NCBI GenBank assembly: GCA_905250025.1
Contig: CAJNOJ010000132.1
Coordinates: 108,592-172,591, forward strand
Source of the DNA: Adineta ricciae
Taxonomy: Eukaryota > Rotifera > Eurotatoria > Adinetida > Adinetidae
DNA length: 64,000 bases
Direction of reading: 5' to 3'
In this document: piece after piece, positions 20,029 to 31,875 of the stretch
How the letters are laid out: each line of letters opens with the position of its first letter
Numbering within the stretch: the first letter of the stretch is position 1
Program-made: the position numbers and the translations under genes
The notes under the pieces: generated by a model
What the model saw: the letters and a program-made list of their open reading frames with translations, nothing else
Databases searched by the model: none
Told to the model about the DNA's origin: nothing

Positions 20029-22159
20029 TTCAATATTTAAATATGAAACGTTATCTCTCTATGCAATGTATATAGAAAACCAAAGTAATATCATTCTCGT
20101 TCTTTTGTCAAAATATAAAATAAAGATAAAATATAATTCATATTTACTCTCAAATGAATTCAAAATAACTCATATATAGAAGGCCATTGATGGCGAGAAT
20201 GGGGGTAAGAATGAGAAAAACAAATATCCCTATTAAAATTAAAGTAATGTTACGTAAATGCAACAAGATAATTCACTGATACTTTCTAAATTTATATTTA
20301 CAATTGAAATAAAAGTTGGAGAAAACAAATTTGTCCATTGTTTATAACCAAACTGGAAGAACGAACATTTGGTTTCTTAGACTTTTAGAAAATAATGATC
20401 AAGACAGTGAATAAATTTCTTTTTATTCGATTATGATTCTTAATGAGTGAACAATACATTTGTTCAGAAACACCAAACAGATGATGTATTTCATTATGGT
20501 AAGTTTTGTCTCTCTAACATTATCAGTGTCAAGTGCCATTGTTGAAATCCATCGAAATGCATTTTTCGTACCTTCAATTTCTTGTGGTTATATTTGAAAT
20601 GTCTTCTTGCACCTAAATGCATCGATTCAGTCATGCATTCGGGAATGCGCTGCTGAACACGACTGCCAAACTCATTGCTTTCTATCATAGAGAAATATTT
20701 TTAACAACTATTAATTTTGTGATATCAATCTTATCCAACCATGAGAGAACGTAACATCACGTGTTATTTGCGATCGGAAAAATTCATGGTAAAATTCTTT
20801 TCATTTAGAACCAACTATCAGATGCTCGTCTACTGTGATAATCACCTAGAATGGTATGTATATCACATTCCATAGTAGAAAAGCAACATTATTCAATGGA
20901 TTTTAGAAACCACTCTTTCAACAACAATTGATTTGGATAAAACAAATAAGGTTAATGTCAAGTTTATCTTTATCCTCTATTAGTAATGAATAAGAATTTA
21001 GTGAGAAATGGCGATGGGAAAGTCGGTTCTTGCACGAGAGGAACAGATAGTGGCTATCTCGCGGAATGGGATCAGAGCGGGTCAATGACTCAAATAATCT
21101 ACAATGCCAATTACACTTATGATCTGCTCAGCATAGGTTCTAGTTCAAGATAACATTTTAATTCAGCAAATGTCCTCTTAACGTCCTTTTCGTATTTCAG
21201 CGATCGTGACAAGTGCTACTTCTTTGGATACGAATCAAACTTTACCTTCATGTGGCAATTTATCAGCATAAATTATCTGGTCGATAGTTACAAAAATCAA
21301 GATGACAATGCTATCGAACCACTAACATTTTTAGATCATGCCAGCAATACACTGGCAAGTCAAATCAGGCTTGCACTAGTACTAGCTAACGATCGAGCAA
21401 ACAAAACAATGCTACTGTTCTAGACTGATGCTCAACAACACTCATTTTCTGCATATCCACGTTGAGATGAAATTTTGCGATGATATTTGAAACAGCATTT
21501 ATGTAGATAATACAACCGTAATTGCAATCCAATGTTTTATTCAAGGTTTTTTGGTGACTTCAATCTTACGTAATGTCTGTATCTCGCCATTGTATGGGTG
21601 TATTATCGCTATTCTGTGAGTAAATGAATTTTTCAAAGATATAAAAACAAGGAACTCAGTGCGAGCTACGTTTGAGCTCAAGAAAAATGTCATAATCCGT
21701 CTTGAGAGAAATATAAGACAAGATATTCTGACTGGTAAACGTACTCTTTTACTCCAATTCTCATCTTAAATAACATCCTATTCACTTTTATCGACGAAGC
21801 ATAACAATGTCTGTTTAATAAACGTTTTATCTATACGCATCACACCAAATGTTTAATTCACACGAGCACGAATGAAACTACTGCTAACCGATTTCATTCC
21901 TATCTGCAAGAGCGAAGGCCATTATAACGTTAATAGACAGATGAAAAGAGAAATTCAGCTAAAAGAAAAAAAGCAAGTAAACACCATTGCTATAATTTCA
22001 TCAAAAGCTAATCAAATATTATATTATTTCCGACATGAAAGATCTGGATGGGATAACGTGTCAATTCCCAATAGACATTGCCATACTCACAACGAGTTTT
22101 ATGATTAATACGAATCTAAAAGTACTTTCTCTTTGCTAAACCTTTTGTGCCTTTTCAAT
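20029..22159. other. Intergenic with gene relic
   Basis: Counterpart of 6148-8144. It includes the broken peptide gene at 21104-21271 (TAG in the first exon, donor lost, acceptor present) and an insertion of about 80 bp at 21345-21425. No intact gene was found. Confidence 0.45.
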
Positions 22160-23182
22160 ATGTGCAATTCTACTATTGCAGTCCTCGGTTCTGTTACTCA
22201 ACAAACGATTATTTACTTGGGTTTCTCCCTTTTTATTCTTGGTCTTATTGGCAATCTATTGACTCTCATTGTATTCCTCAGTCTCAAAACATTCAGACAA
22301 AACTCATGTGCATTCTACCTTACAATCATGTCTTTTATCAACACGTTTCACTTATTCACTGGTTTGTTAACTTTCATCATGATCAATGGTTTTAAAATCA
22401 ACTGGGCCAATGCATCAGTGACCTATTGCAAATTTCGTGCATTCTATGTTCAGACATGTATAATGATATCTTTATCATGCATGTGCTTGGCGACAGTCGA
22501 TCAGTTCTTGGCAACGCAGTCTAATGCTCTCTGGCATCGACTCAACAACATTAAAGTAGCTCGGTCGGTTGTCACAGGCATAGCTGTATGTGTAATCACA
22601 TATTGTATTCCTTTACTCGTATATTATGGTCATACAACATCAAGCAGCACAGGTCAAGCAATTTGTGACATTACAAATAATGTCTTTGCAAGTTATCGTA
22701 TTTTTAGTACTCCTTTCCTCATAGGTTTTATTCCATTGCTCATTATGAGTATATTTGGCCTGTTAGCATACTGGAACGTTCAGCGAATAGCCTATCGGAC
22801 AATACCGTTAGTTCGACGTGAGTTAGACAAACAGTTAACATCAATGGTCCTTATTCAAATTTTCTACAATGTTCTTGCTATCACACCGGTATTAATCGTA
22901 GGCCTTTATTATTTTATCTTAGACAAAACACTCGATACATGCAGTAAAACAATATTAAATATTCTCTTAAATCTGTTAACCGTTATTTATTATTTTTACT
23001 ATGTGGTGAGTACGAGCCGAAGGTTATCGAAAATCAAAATATAATTTCATATATTTCAGGGTTCATTCTATATCTACATATGTGTATCGAAAAGATTCCG
23101 TCAACAACTGATCTATGTTTTATTTACAGTGCACGCGAATCGTTTGTGTCAAAACAATAATCGAATCGAACCCGTAGTATAG
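22160..23182 (+). CDS. Class A G-protein-coupled receptor 1, second copy, 322 aa
   Basis: Allele-like copy of 8145-9170. Exons 22160-23005 and 23060-23182; intron 23006-23059 (54 nt). All helices and the VDQF motif are conserved. Differences concentrate in loop 2 and helices 4-5 (for example SNALWHRLNN for SNRRWHRFNS) and at the C-terminus, which is one residue shorter. Confidence 0.8.
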
Positions 23183-25222
23183 AGACTCCACCTGATCTCA
23201 ACAACCGTGTACCCATGTAATTCTCTTTCAGTATAAACGTAAATGGGTGGTTTCACTCTATATTTTATTAACAGTGAGCTCCTCCCAAAGAAATACTTTG
23301 TGTTTGGGAAATTTCGTCTTCATTTCGTGAATAAATGGATATTTCATCTGAGTTTCTGTCTTTATGTTCAACGGCGTCGAAGTTTCAGTTATAAGAGTGA
23401 TAGTGTGAATGAATCGGGGATGAATGCATTCAATTATCATCATAGCCGTGTTTCTATGTTTACGAAAGAGAGTTTTGTGACGGGAGGACTGAATCGCTCT
23501 TTTATGAATTCAAGTCAAAAGTTTCTCACGGCTGCAAATATCGAATAACGAACGAATGAGAGGACTGATTCCGGTTATAAACAATGAAGGAACATGGTTT
23601 CACTAGCGTTTTGTAATAAATACTCGGTGAAGTCGTCGTTTTCACGATAATTAGTAATTAGTACTAGCATGCAGATGAGTAAATCGCAAGTTTATTGTAC
23701 CATTGTATTTTTGTTTATAAAAATTGAATATGTCCAATTTAACTGAGCCGATTCTTATGATATCTTTATCATTTGTTCTACATATTACTCACCAACACTA
23801 TACAAAAAATCACAAAGCTATCATGAATCTATCCTGAGATATTCAGTACACAAAGTTAAATATGCTGATTGTTACCGCCATTTCTTGGTGAAAGGGCTGT
23901 ATGGCTAGTTAGGTATTAGTCATTTGAAGTTTGACGGTTGTTGATAGTTCTCGTTGTAGCGTGGCTAACCTTTGAATATAATAATTATTCGTCTGTTTCA
24001 CGCGTATTTTCCCGTAATTTTTGAAATTTTATGATTACAGACACTTTTCACTTTTTGTGTCACGCGAGATTAAATTTCGTATTACAGCCCAATGATTCCT
24101 CTAAGATAGGCGTGGGTAATTTCAAATAAAAGACAACCGGTCATGTGTCAAACTAGTAAAGATAATGAGGGAATGGTCCTACTGCTCCTTGAGAACAAAT
24201 GGAAAGTCTATTTTTAAAACCTCATTGTCGGACAAAATGTCACGCGAGATTGCTATGCGTGTAAACATCTCATGCACAAGATTGAAATAAATAATTTTAA
24301 CATCAAACAAAGCCGCATGAAATGACTAGGGTTTGAATTGGACAAATACGAAGAGTAGCAAGAAATTGTTATAGTCAAATGGATGCTTTGAAATTTCCCG
24401 TGTATTGTCAACTTAGGAGTATATCTACGCAAAAATCACATATAATGCGATATGAACCATATTCTCAGACTCATTTTTTCTAGATAAATTATGGTTGCAT
24501 CTAAAACACAGATTAGTTATTTATTTTACCATAAACATATGGGAAAAACTTGAGTCGAACAGTCCCTATACTTCCTGAAAAACTCTTGTATCTCGGGTGT
24601 TTAACAGTAACTGTCAGGAAACTTTGTGCGTATATTCTCTTCTTACATAATACGGAATATTCGCTGCATTGAAATTCGAAAACGTTTTTTTCATCAATTT
24701 TTTAGTCAAACGGTACATACAATAAACTTGCAATTTGCTCATGTACTATAAGACGAGCATGTGTTCAAAGATCGAATGGTACAAAGAGTTTCTATCTGGT
24801 ATAAAACATTAAGATTTTAGCGGCCGAAAAGAACGTTGATGATCAACACCAGGATGAAAATCTAACTTGAGTTTCTGTATCAGAAATATTTGTATGGCAA
24901 AGCGTGTAGTTTGAGACATTTGACGAATTTTGTTTTATTCAATTCATTACAGATAGAAAAGCTTTAGTGAGATGCATTACACAAACCTGATTCAATTTGC
25001 ATCTGCATTTATCTTTTCGATATGGTGCGAAAAAAAAAGAGAACACACTGTTTCTTAAAATGAATTCAGCTCAAATAAAGTGCGTTTCCTCTCTCATTTA
25101 TAATACGATCATTATGGAAATCACAAGACACGAGGATTATTTTGCTCATGACTTCATGTAATCGTCTTACAGTTCAGTATATAATACAGCTGCTATAAAG
25201 CATTTATCATCAACGATCACGA
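23183..25222. other. Intergenic, 2 kb, no gene seen
   Basis: Counterpart of 9171-11198. It carries an insertion of about 150 bp at 23672-23826 absent from the other copy and lacks the 62-bp TGCAAAT-flanked segment found there. Confidence 0.5.
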
Positions 25223-26503
25223 ATGCTACATATGGCAACTATTCAAAACAGTCCTAGTTATTCTGACACATCGTCCTCAATGGCAGTCGTAAATACTCCT
25301 TTCCTTCTATTCTCATACCGTTATGGATTGGGTCTAATAATTCTTTTGGGTTTCTTTGGCAATCTAGCTAGCATCATGTCATTTTCACTAGCAGCAGTAC
25401 GTGTTACCTCAACTGGTTGTTTGTTCTTAGTTTTGGCAGCAGTAGATACTGTGTTTCTATTGGCATCGACCTTCGACTTTGTGGAAGTTGGATTGGTTCA
25501 AGGGCCCATATTTCTCAATGTTTATGATGTTGTATGCCGATTTCGTTCGTTTCTCAAAGGCTTTGCTTCATTCTGTGCCGCATGGATCTTGGTGCTCGTC
25601 ACCATAGACCGTTGGATATGGATACGGTACTCATCTAAGGCGAATAAATGGTGTACCCATCGACATATAGTTATAGGCATTTTGTCTACTGTAATCATCA
25701 CTACTGCTCTGCATAGTCATATGCTAAGTCCTCAATTGTTTGGTAGACTCATGCCTGGTATTGCAACATCTGCATGTGGGTCCGTAAACCCTATTGGTTC
25801 ATACGCGAATTTTTACTCTTCTCAATGGCCATTTATTCAAGTGAGACAAGAAAGCAAAAAATTTGAAAGTGATAATTCTTTTCGCTACATTTTAGGTAAT
25901 CTTTGGCTGTCTAATACCTATTTCTATTATGCTTTTGGGTAGTTTTGATATTTATCAAAACTTGCAGAAGAGGAAATCGCGTGTCCAACCAAAGTTTGTA
26001 CGTCAGGAACGTTTGAATCGACAAATGTTAGTCTTGATGGCAGTAAATATTCTAATCTTCTTTGCTACCACACTACCAGTGAATGTTCGCCGAATTCTTA
26101 CTGTATATCAGATGTCGTTTGCAAGTGAAAGTAATCTACAGAGCATTGTGAATGAAACGGGTGGTCTTACGGTGTTATTAACAATGAATCATGCAGTAAG
26201 TTCAGCTGAAAGGATATCTAGGATAAGTTGATCTGATTGCCAACAACTTTATACATGATATGAGTTGGATTCAGAAAACAGAATTTTGCTCTTTTGTATT
26301 TTATTAAATAGGTCAACTTCTATATTCATTATCTGACGTCAAAATCATTTCGTAATGAGTTTCTACACTGTCTCAGAGCACTTCTTCGACTTCCTCAACA
26401 CTTAGCGAACAACGACGTGATCGAAATCCAAATTACTCAAGTGAGATCAAAACTCTGTACCATTTCCCTCACAGGAATGCGTCGTAATCAACTTCAGACA
26501 TGA
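25223..26503 (+). CDS. Class A G-protein-coupled receptor 2, second copy, 369 aa
   Basis: Allele-like copy of 11199-12478. Exons 25223-25840, 25896-26195 and 26312-26503; introns of 55 and 116 nt. The DRW motif after helix 3 (IDRWIWIRYS), the Cys before helix 3 and the exon-3-encoded helix 7 are conserved. The frame is intact throughout. Confidence 0.8.
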
Positions 26504-27218
26504 ATTGGACATTAGTAGAGAAAGCTTTTTCTCATAAATGTTGTGTATTGTACGAAATAAAAAAAAACTATCGCAAAGGAGCCAGCACACTTGAGCGCAT
26601 AGTTTGGTTGGAAATAGTGTTCTGTCAGAGAGATGAAATCATAAGTTCAACTAAGAAAAACGGCGAATTTTCAATCGAATAAAAGCGTGTTAAAGTCTTT
26701 TTCTTAATATTAAAAAATGAGAGTTAAGAAAATGCTTAAATGTATGAAAAAACTACGATGCACAATGGCACTCGAAACTTGAGCAAGATGCTTTTTGTCT
26801 GCATATTCTTACATTGTTTGATGGAGATCGTTGGCGTCTACAAAACTGCAGATAATAAAAATTCAAATTATACTTGTAAAATCTTGAACGCAAGTCCAAA
26901 GAGCATGGTTTTTATATCAAAAAAAGTAATTGTTTTTCTAAAAAAAAAAGTTTTCTTGTTTTTAATTATTTTTATCTCTGCTGATGTTTCCGAATCAGCG
27001 TGATTGGATCAGCATGTTAAAAGTTCATCCGATTAGAATGTTCATAAATATATATTGTAAAAATATCAATTAAGAGTATTTTAGTCCAGTCGGAATCGAA
27101 GTTTTCTGTAGAAAGACTATAGCAGAACGCAAAAATAACGAGTTCATTTCGAGCAGATCGATTCATTCTAGTTCCAAATGTAACTTGATAGATTTTATAA
27201 ATCGTAGTGAGTCTATTT
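26504..27218. other. Intergenic, no reliable gene
   Basis: Between receptor 2 and the convergent tubulin-like gene. The 87-aa frame at 26740-27003 begins like a signal peptide, but its frame is lost in the other copy. Confidence 0.45.
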
Positions 27219-28472
27219 TCATGTACTCAATATTTCATTGTTGACGTCAAACATTTCATCTTCAAATTCTTCGTAAGTAGTTTTTAAGCGTTCCAAAGCT
27301 TCAATTTCCTCGTGAGTCTTTGCTGAATCGTTCTCATTTTGATTTAAGATCATGTCATATAAATATTTCGATGTTGTTATTTCATTCGCCAACATCAAAA
27401 CTTGTTTATCAGTGAAAGCAATCTCGGAGTGATCATCGAAAATAGAAGGCCGATGATAATTAATTCCACAGCCGAGTCCCAATTGATCACGCTCAAGAAA
27501 CCGAATCGATTTCTTCAAATCACAAATCAGATTTTGTCCAATTTCTTTTGGAATTATATTTTCGCCGTGAAAAAGTAAACAAAGACTTAAGACAAAATGA
27601 CGTGAAGTCAAAGCTTGATCAATAAAGCGAGTGCTTGATTGAATCAATGTTGGTATACACATATCATATACTGATGGAGATTTGAAATCATCGCTTTGAC
27701 CACATGCATATGGAATCAATGGAGATAAATAAGATGTGATTAGTTTCGATAGAGAGCGACCGACTAACCTTGTTTGGAATTCATTTAAACAATCCAATAA
27801 ACAACTATCAAATCTCATTGAGCATGTCACATTACTCCAGCATGTTGCAATCAGTCTACTTACATTTGAATAAGTAGGCATATCGATTTGTAGCTGGTGT
27901 TGACAAATGTTAAAAGCCGCTTTGTATTCCATAGGTATGATCACGTCTGCATAATTCAATAGATTCGCCATGTGACGAGTATCGATGTGCGATGCGATTA
28001 TGGAATTTGTCACAATGGTTTTAGCTGCGTATTCAGATTTGAGATTTGCTAGAAGTTCGGACGATAGAGTTGAACATTCGCCATTTGTTGAATGAGAAAT
28101 CATAAATCCTTGAAACTGATCGTACGATTCGATTTCACGTCGAATTTCGTCCATTATTAACTCAGAAGACTTTTCCGATACGATAAATTGATTGTCATGG
28201 TACAAATTTCTCATTTTGGTTGCTTTGATTTTATCAGTGGTAGTTCCATTATGATCGATGAAAAATGTATGAGGACGATAATTCCTTCCACCATCATCAT
28301 ACCGTTCAGAGAAGAAGCATCGAGGGCGAATATATGGATCTATTTCACCTTGTGAACATCCATCGAAAGACAAATGATGATCCAAACAATACAATTCCCA
28401 ACAGTAATTACCGATTTCGATACTTTCTGCCCCAATCTGTAGCTGAAGAACTTCACGTATGTCATTTGCCAT
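27219..28472 (-). CDS. Highly diverged alpha-tubulin-like protein, 417 aa
   Basis: The fold is tubulin throughout: the start REVLQLQIGAESIEIGNYCW matches the alpha-tubulin N-terminus (REVISIHIGQAG...), FQGFMISHS the strand before the nucleotide loop, DMPTYSNVSRLI the helix 7 region, and LNEFQTRLV the loop with the catalytic Glu of alpha-tubulin, which is kept. KEIGQNLICDLKKSIRF and the C-terminal EEIEALERLKTTYEEFEDE match the last helices. It is shorter than the usual 450 aa. The glycine-rich GGGTGSG loop that binds GTP phosphates reads NGECSTL (residues 130-136). By-eye alignment also finds the two guanine-contacting Asn replaced. The acidic tail is short and lacks a terminal Tyr. Probably a specialised or non-GTP-binding tubulin. 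Single exon, ATG at 28472. Confidence 0.8.
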   Translation of the reverse strand: MANDIREVLQLQIGAESIEIGNYCWELYCLDHHLSFDGCSQGEIDPYIRPRCFFSERYDDGGRNYRPHTFFIDHNGTTTDKIKATKMRNLYHDNQFIVSEKSSELIMDEIRREIESYDQFQGFMISHSTNGECSTLSSELLANLKSEYAAKTIVTNSIIASHIDTRHMANLLNYADVIIPMEYKAAFNICQHQLQIDMPTYSNVSRLIATCWSNVTCSMRFDSCLLDCLNEFQTRLVGRSLSKLITSYLSPLIPYACGQSDDFKSPSVYDMCIPTLIQSSTRFIDQALTSRHFVLSLCLLFHGENIIPKEIGQNLICDLKKSIRFLERDQLGLGCGINYHRPSIFDDHSEIAFTDKQVLMLANEITTSKYLYDMILNQNENDSAKTHEEIEALERLKTTYEEFEDEMFDVNNEILST

Positions 28473-29619
28473 CGAACAGAACTCTCAATAGACTATTGAT
28501 GTCAAAACAGAAAGAAAATAAACGCACGTGTGGATACAGAATAAGAAAAAGAATGTCTCGAAGTAGATAAATATTGGAGGCAGAAAGATGTCGTCATGGC
28601 TTCTATGAGTCATGACACGATGATCCAGTATGGAATTATTTTATATTCGCTAGGTAATTCTTTATAAAATTGTTGACTATGATAAAAATTTTGAACATGA
28701 TACCGTGTATAACAAACGCTTCGCTATTCTGCGTCTTTTAGAGGACAAAGAAGAGAACCTGTGTTACATTTCATCATCAAATCATAACAGTACACGTATG
28801 CATGTCATCCGTTCGTTACTGGGAAAAAACCCAAGACGCTCAAGAAAACTGTAGGACAATAGACGAAGTCGATATACAAATTTGTTTATTTTTCTAAATA
28901 GTGAAACAGTATAGCATTACAATAATAGCATTATCTGAATTGAGAACTGACAAATGCTTTAAATATATTAACATTAGAATTGGTTAGTTTTGCTAAATTC
29001 CCTCTGACTATCAGTAATGATTGTCTTTTATGTTTTATGCTTAATTCGAATATCCATTTAATGGTTTATTGATAGAGTAAGTAAGACATGCCACATACCA
29101 TACAATAAAGTATATTGAATATTTTTATCCATCTGTGTATATTTGATCTTTGTCTTTTGAGGCAATATATGTGTCGATGTGTTTCGTTAAATTATTTTTC
29201 ATATCCTCTTAGCTACTTCTTCTTGAGCGTAACATACCATGTATATGATCAACTCTATTATCAATAGCTTAGCATATTCAAACTACATGAGTATGGTATA
29301 CGCATTTGCTGCTTTTCTTACATGGGAATGTCTTGTTAGATGTAATCAAGGCGCCACATATCTTGAGACAAAATATGTTAACCGCTTTGTTTAATTGTAG
29401 TAAATATTTTTATTGAAAATTTTGCGAGAGAATATCTCAGAAAATACAACGAGATGTGCACCGAGATAACAAATGACAGCACATATCTATTAAAAATTAA
29501 AAGATTGAAAGTATTTTCTTGCTTCGCTTTTGAACCATATTGAATACGCAAGATAATTTCAAATTACGTTAATTTCTACATTTCAGATTATTTTTTGTTA
29601 AATACTCTTATTGTTTGCA
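28473..29619. other. Intergenic, no gene seen
   Basis: AT-rich spacer between two divergent genes; no convincing frames. 28864-28884 is the site matched in inverted orientation by 13224-13244. Confidence 0.5.
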
Positions 29620-30457
29620 ATGAGTGCAACAGCTGTTGTAGGTATTGTTGCTGCAATATGTACTGCACTGTCTTCCATCCTGGGTGCGTGGATTCCTGCA
29701 ACATATGCTGTGTACAAAACCAATACCAACCTATTGTATATACTCTTCTACTTTGTACTTATATTAATAGCTCAATTGGCCGTGATCATTCTTTTGTGCT
29801 GGATAATGTCACAAGCATACTGTCGATTAGTCGAAATAGGTTCGTCTGAGCCCTATTCTTCCTCGAAAGTTGTTCTGTCAATCGTCGCAATGGTGTTACT
29901 ACTGATATCTTTTAAACCAATAATCGCTTTTTCTACTAATTTGCCATATAGCACAATGGCTGCCGTACTTTATCTTAGTGGTAATCAGCAAGCGGTAAAT
30001 ATATTTTACAATGCAGTTGATGCTCAACAAGAGTACGCAATTGAGTACTTCTTTACTTTAAACACAGCGCTCTCACCCTCAGGCTATGATCGGTATGTGT
30101 ATACTGTGTCTCAAGTAAAGAAGAGGCCGCAATTGCATAACCGGAGATATTATGGTTAATAAAATATTACTATATATTTTTCAAGAAAGTCGAATTTCAA
30201 CGTTGTTCAATTGTGTAATTGTTTTTTTGATCAAGCATTTGATTAGTCTGATTTATTCAATATATTTACTCCTGATTCATATTTACTTTCTCACGTTTCT
30301 AAGGAACGACGAAGGAAAAATTTTTGAAACTTTCTGTGCAGATAGGTCTCAAACAGTACAGCAAAGTTCTGGCAGAGACAAACTTCCGGAGAGCACAAAG
30401 TCAAAAACTAGCAAAGAAGTCATATCGCTCGCGAATTCTCAAGCTTCATATGTTTGA
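29620..30457 (+). CDS. Membrane protein of unknown function, about 208 aa
   Basis: Start at MSATAV (29620); the frame upstream has no ATG. Hydrophobic segments lie at about residues 4-24, 36-60 and 82-100, so three spans. Without splicing the frame ends at 30159 (179 aa). A better model uses donor GTATGT at 30093 and acceptor TTTCTAAG ending at 30303 (211-nt intron), which joins in frame to a hydrophilic tail (NDEGKIFETFCADRSQTVQQ) ending at 30457; the exon sum is divisible by three. I do not recognise a family. No second copy in the window, so the model cannot be tested by comparison. Confidence 0.5.
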
Positions 30458-31875
30458 GCTGATATTTTTCTGTCAGTAGCAGAGTTCAATCCTGACTGGT
30501 TTCTTTTTGTGAAAAGCTCCAAACCCTTTAGGTAGGAGAACTAAAATAACGAAAGTCTGGATTTATAGGATTTCAAAATTTTTTGTGCGGTTCGTTGTTT
30601 TCGATTGGTACGAGCTATCGAGAAAGTTTCACATGACGAATGCAAATCTGAACTCGAAGTCGCGATGATGAGTCAATAAATACTCTGTAATAGTCGCTAA
30701 TAGACTCGCCCTCTAGATGGTAAATTGATACTAAGTGTAATTTTTTATTTATTAGTTGGTCATTAATGAATATTATGCTACTTCTTATATGTTCTTTTGG
30801 AAAATGTCATACGAGCGAAAAAATGAATTGTTCACAAAATGAAAAAGCCTTTTTCAACAGAAAAGAGAGGAATCTCTTAGATTTTTTCGCCATGATATGC
30901 GCATTCGTCATATGCAAAAGATAACTTTAACAAAAATCCTCTTCATTCTTAATAATTCCTAACAATTAATGAGATAATCTATCTGAGTAAAATAATTACT
31001 TTTGAGAGAGTAAACAGTAGTATGCAAGAGTCTCACACATATCGGCGCCCATGCCCGTCAAAGATCAAACCCTTTTTGATGATGATTTTTGTGTGTCATG
31101 ATTATAAGTCCTATTTGTGCTGAATCTCCGCACTTCTTTTCAAGAATGTCAGTTGCTCAGATGTTCGTGACAGTATAGTAGCGTTTACGACGGCAGAAAG
31201 GAATGAATTATACATCTTAAATCTTCTGGGTAAAGCTACTTTTGAAAATTATACAAATTCATAAAAACATAGAATATCGAATGTAGTTGAGGTACAGTAC
31301 GTTACCATTTTGTTTCGAAATAACAGCACATGACCGACATAAATAAATAACGATCGCGTTTACTTGACGCAGTCTTCGACAACTTTGACATAGATAGAGA
31401 TTAGAGTGTCGTATCTGTTTCGTTGTCTAACTTAGATTATATAAAGTCAAAGGTGTTTTTTTATCGTTGTTACATTCAAACAGGGAAAAAATGACTGTTA
31501 TGGTAAGCAAAAAGGTCAACTCGAATGAGCAACAACGCTTACTGTATTTGAAATGAAGACGTGGAAATTGTAGAGCGAAATGTTTGACTGGCTGACAGGT
31601 TTAGACTAAAATACTTATTCTGGTAATGATTGGCTCCTTTTACCTGTTTGTATATCCAAAAATAAAACAGATGGTCATATCATTCCCGTCTGCAATCATA
31701 GTAATTCTGACTTGAACGAAAACATGACCAGTCCATAATAAACTGGATTATTTCTAACCGCCGAATTATAACATCTAGGCAAATTCAGTTTTGGCATACA
31801 AGGTACTGAAGTTGCTACATGGGTTATGAGTCGATGGTACCTATTGGTATTATCGTACAATCTCAGAATGAGATG
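30458..31875. other. Intergenic, 1.4 kb, no gene seen
   Basis: No frame or motif worth calling. Block B starts at 31842. Confidence 0.5.

Larger units (their letters stand above)
13806..27258. repeat. Duplicated block A, copy 2 (allele-like)
   Basis: Same gene order and orientation as 1-13223, with differences in both genes and spacers. It contains insertions relative to copy 1 at about 18194-18250, 21345-21425 and 23672-23826. It continues without a break into single-copy sequence after 27258. Confidence 0.9.

Noticed and set aside
26740-27003. 87-aa frame with signal-like start
   Set aside because: A two-base indel after about 30 shared residues puts the copies in different frames.
1-27258. 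True tandem duplication of a gene cluster
   Set aside because: Copies meet exactly at N joins and genes are cut there. The same pattern recurs five times with alternating tiling, which fits alleles misplaced by assembly far better. It cannot be excluded without reads.
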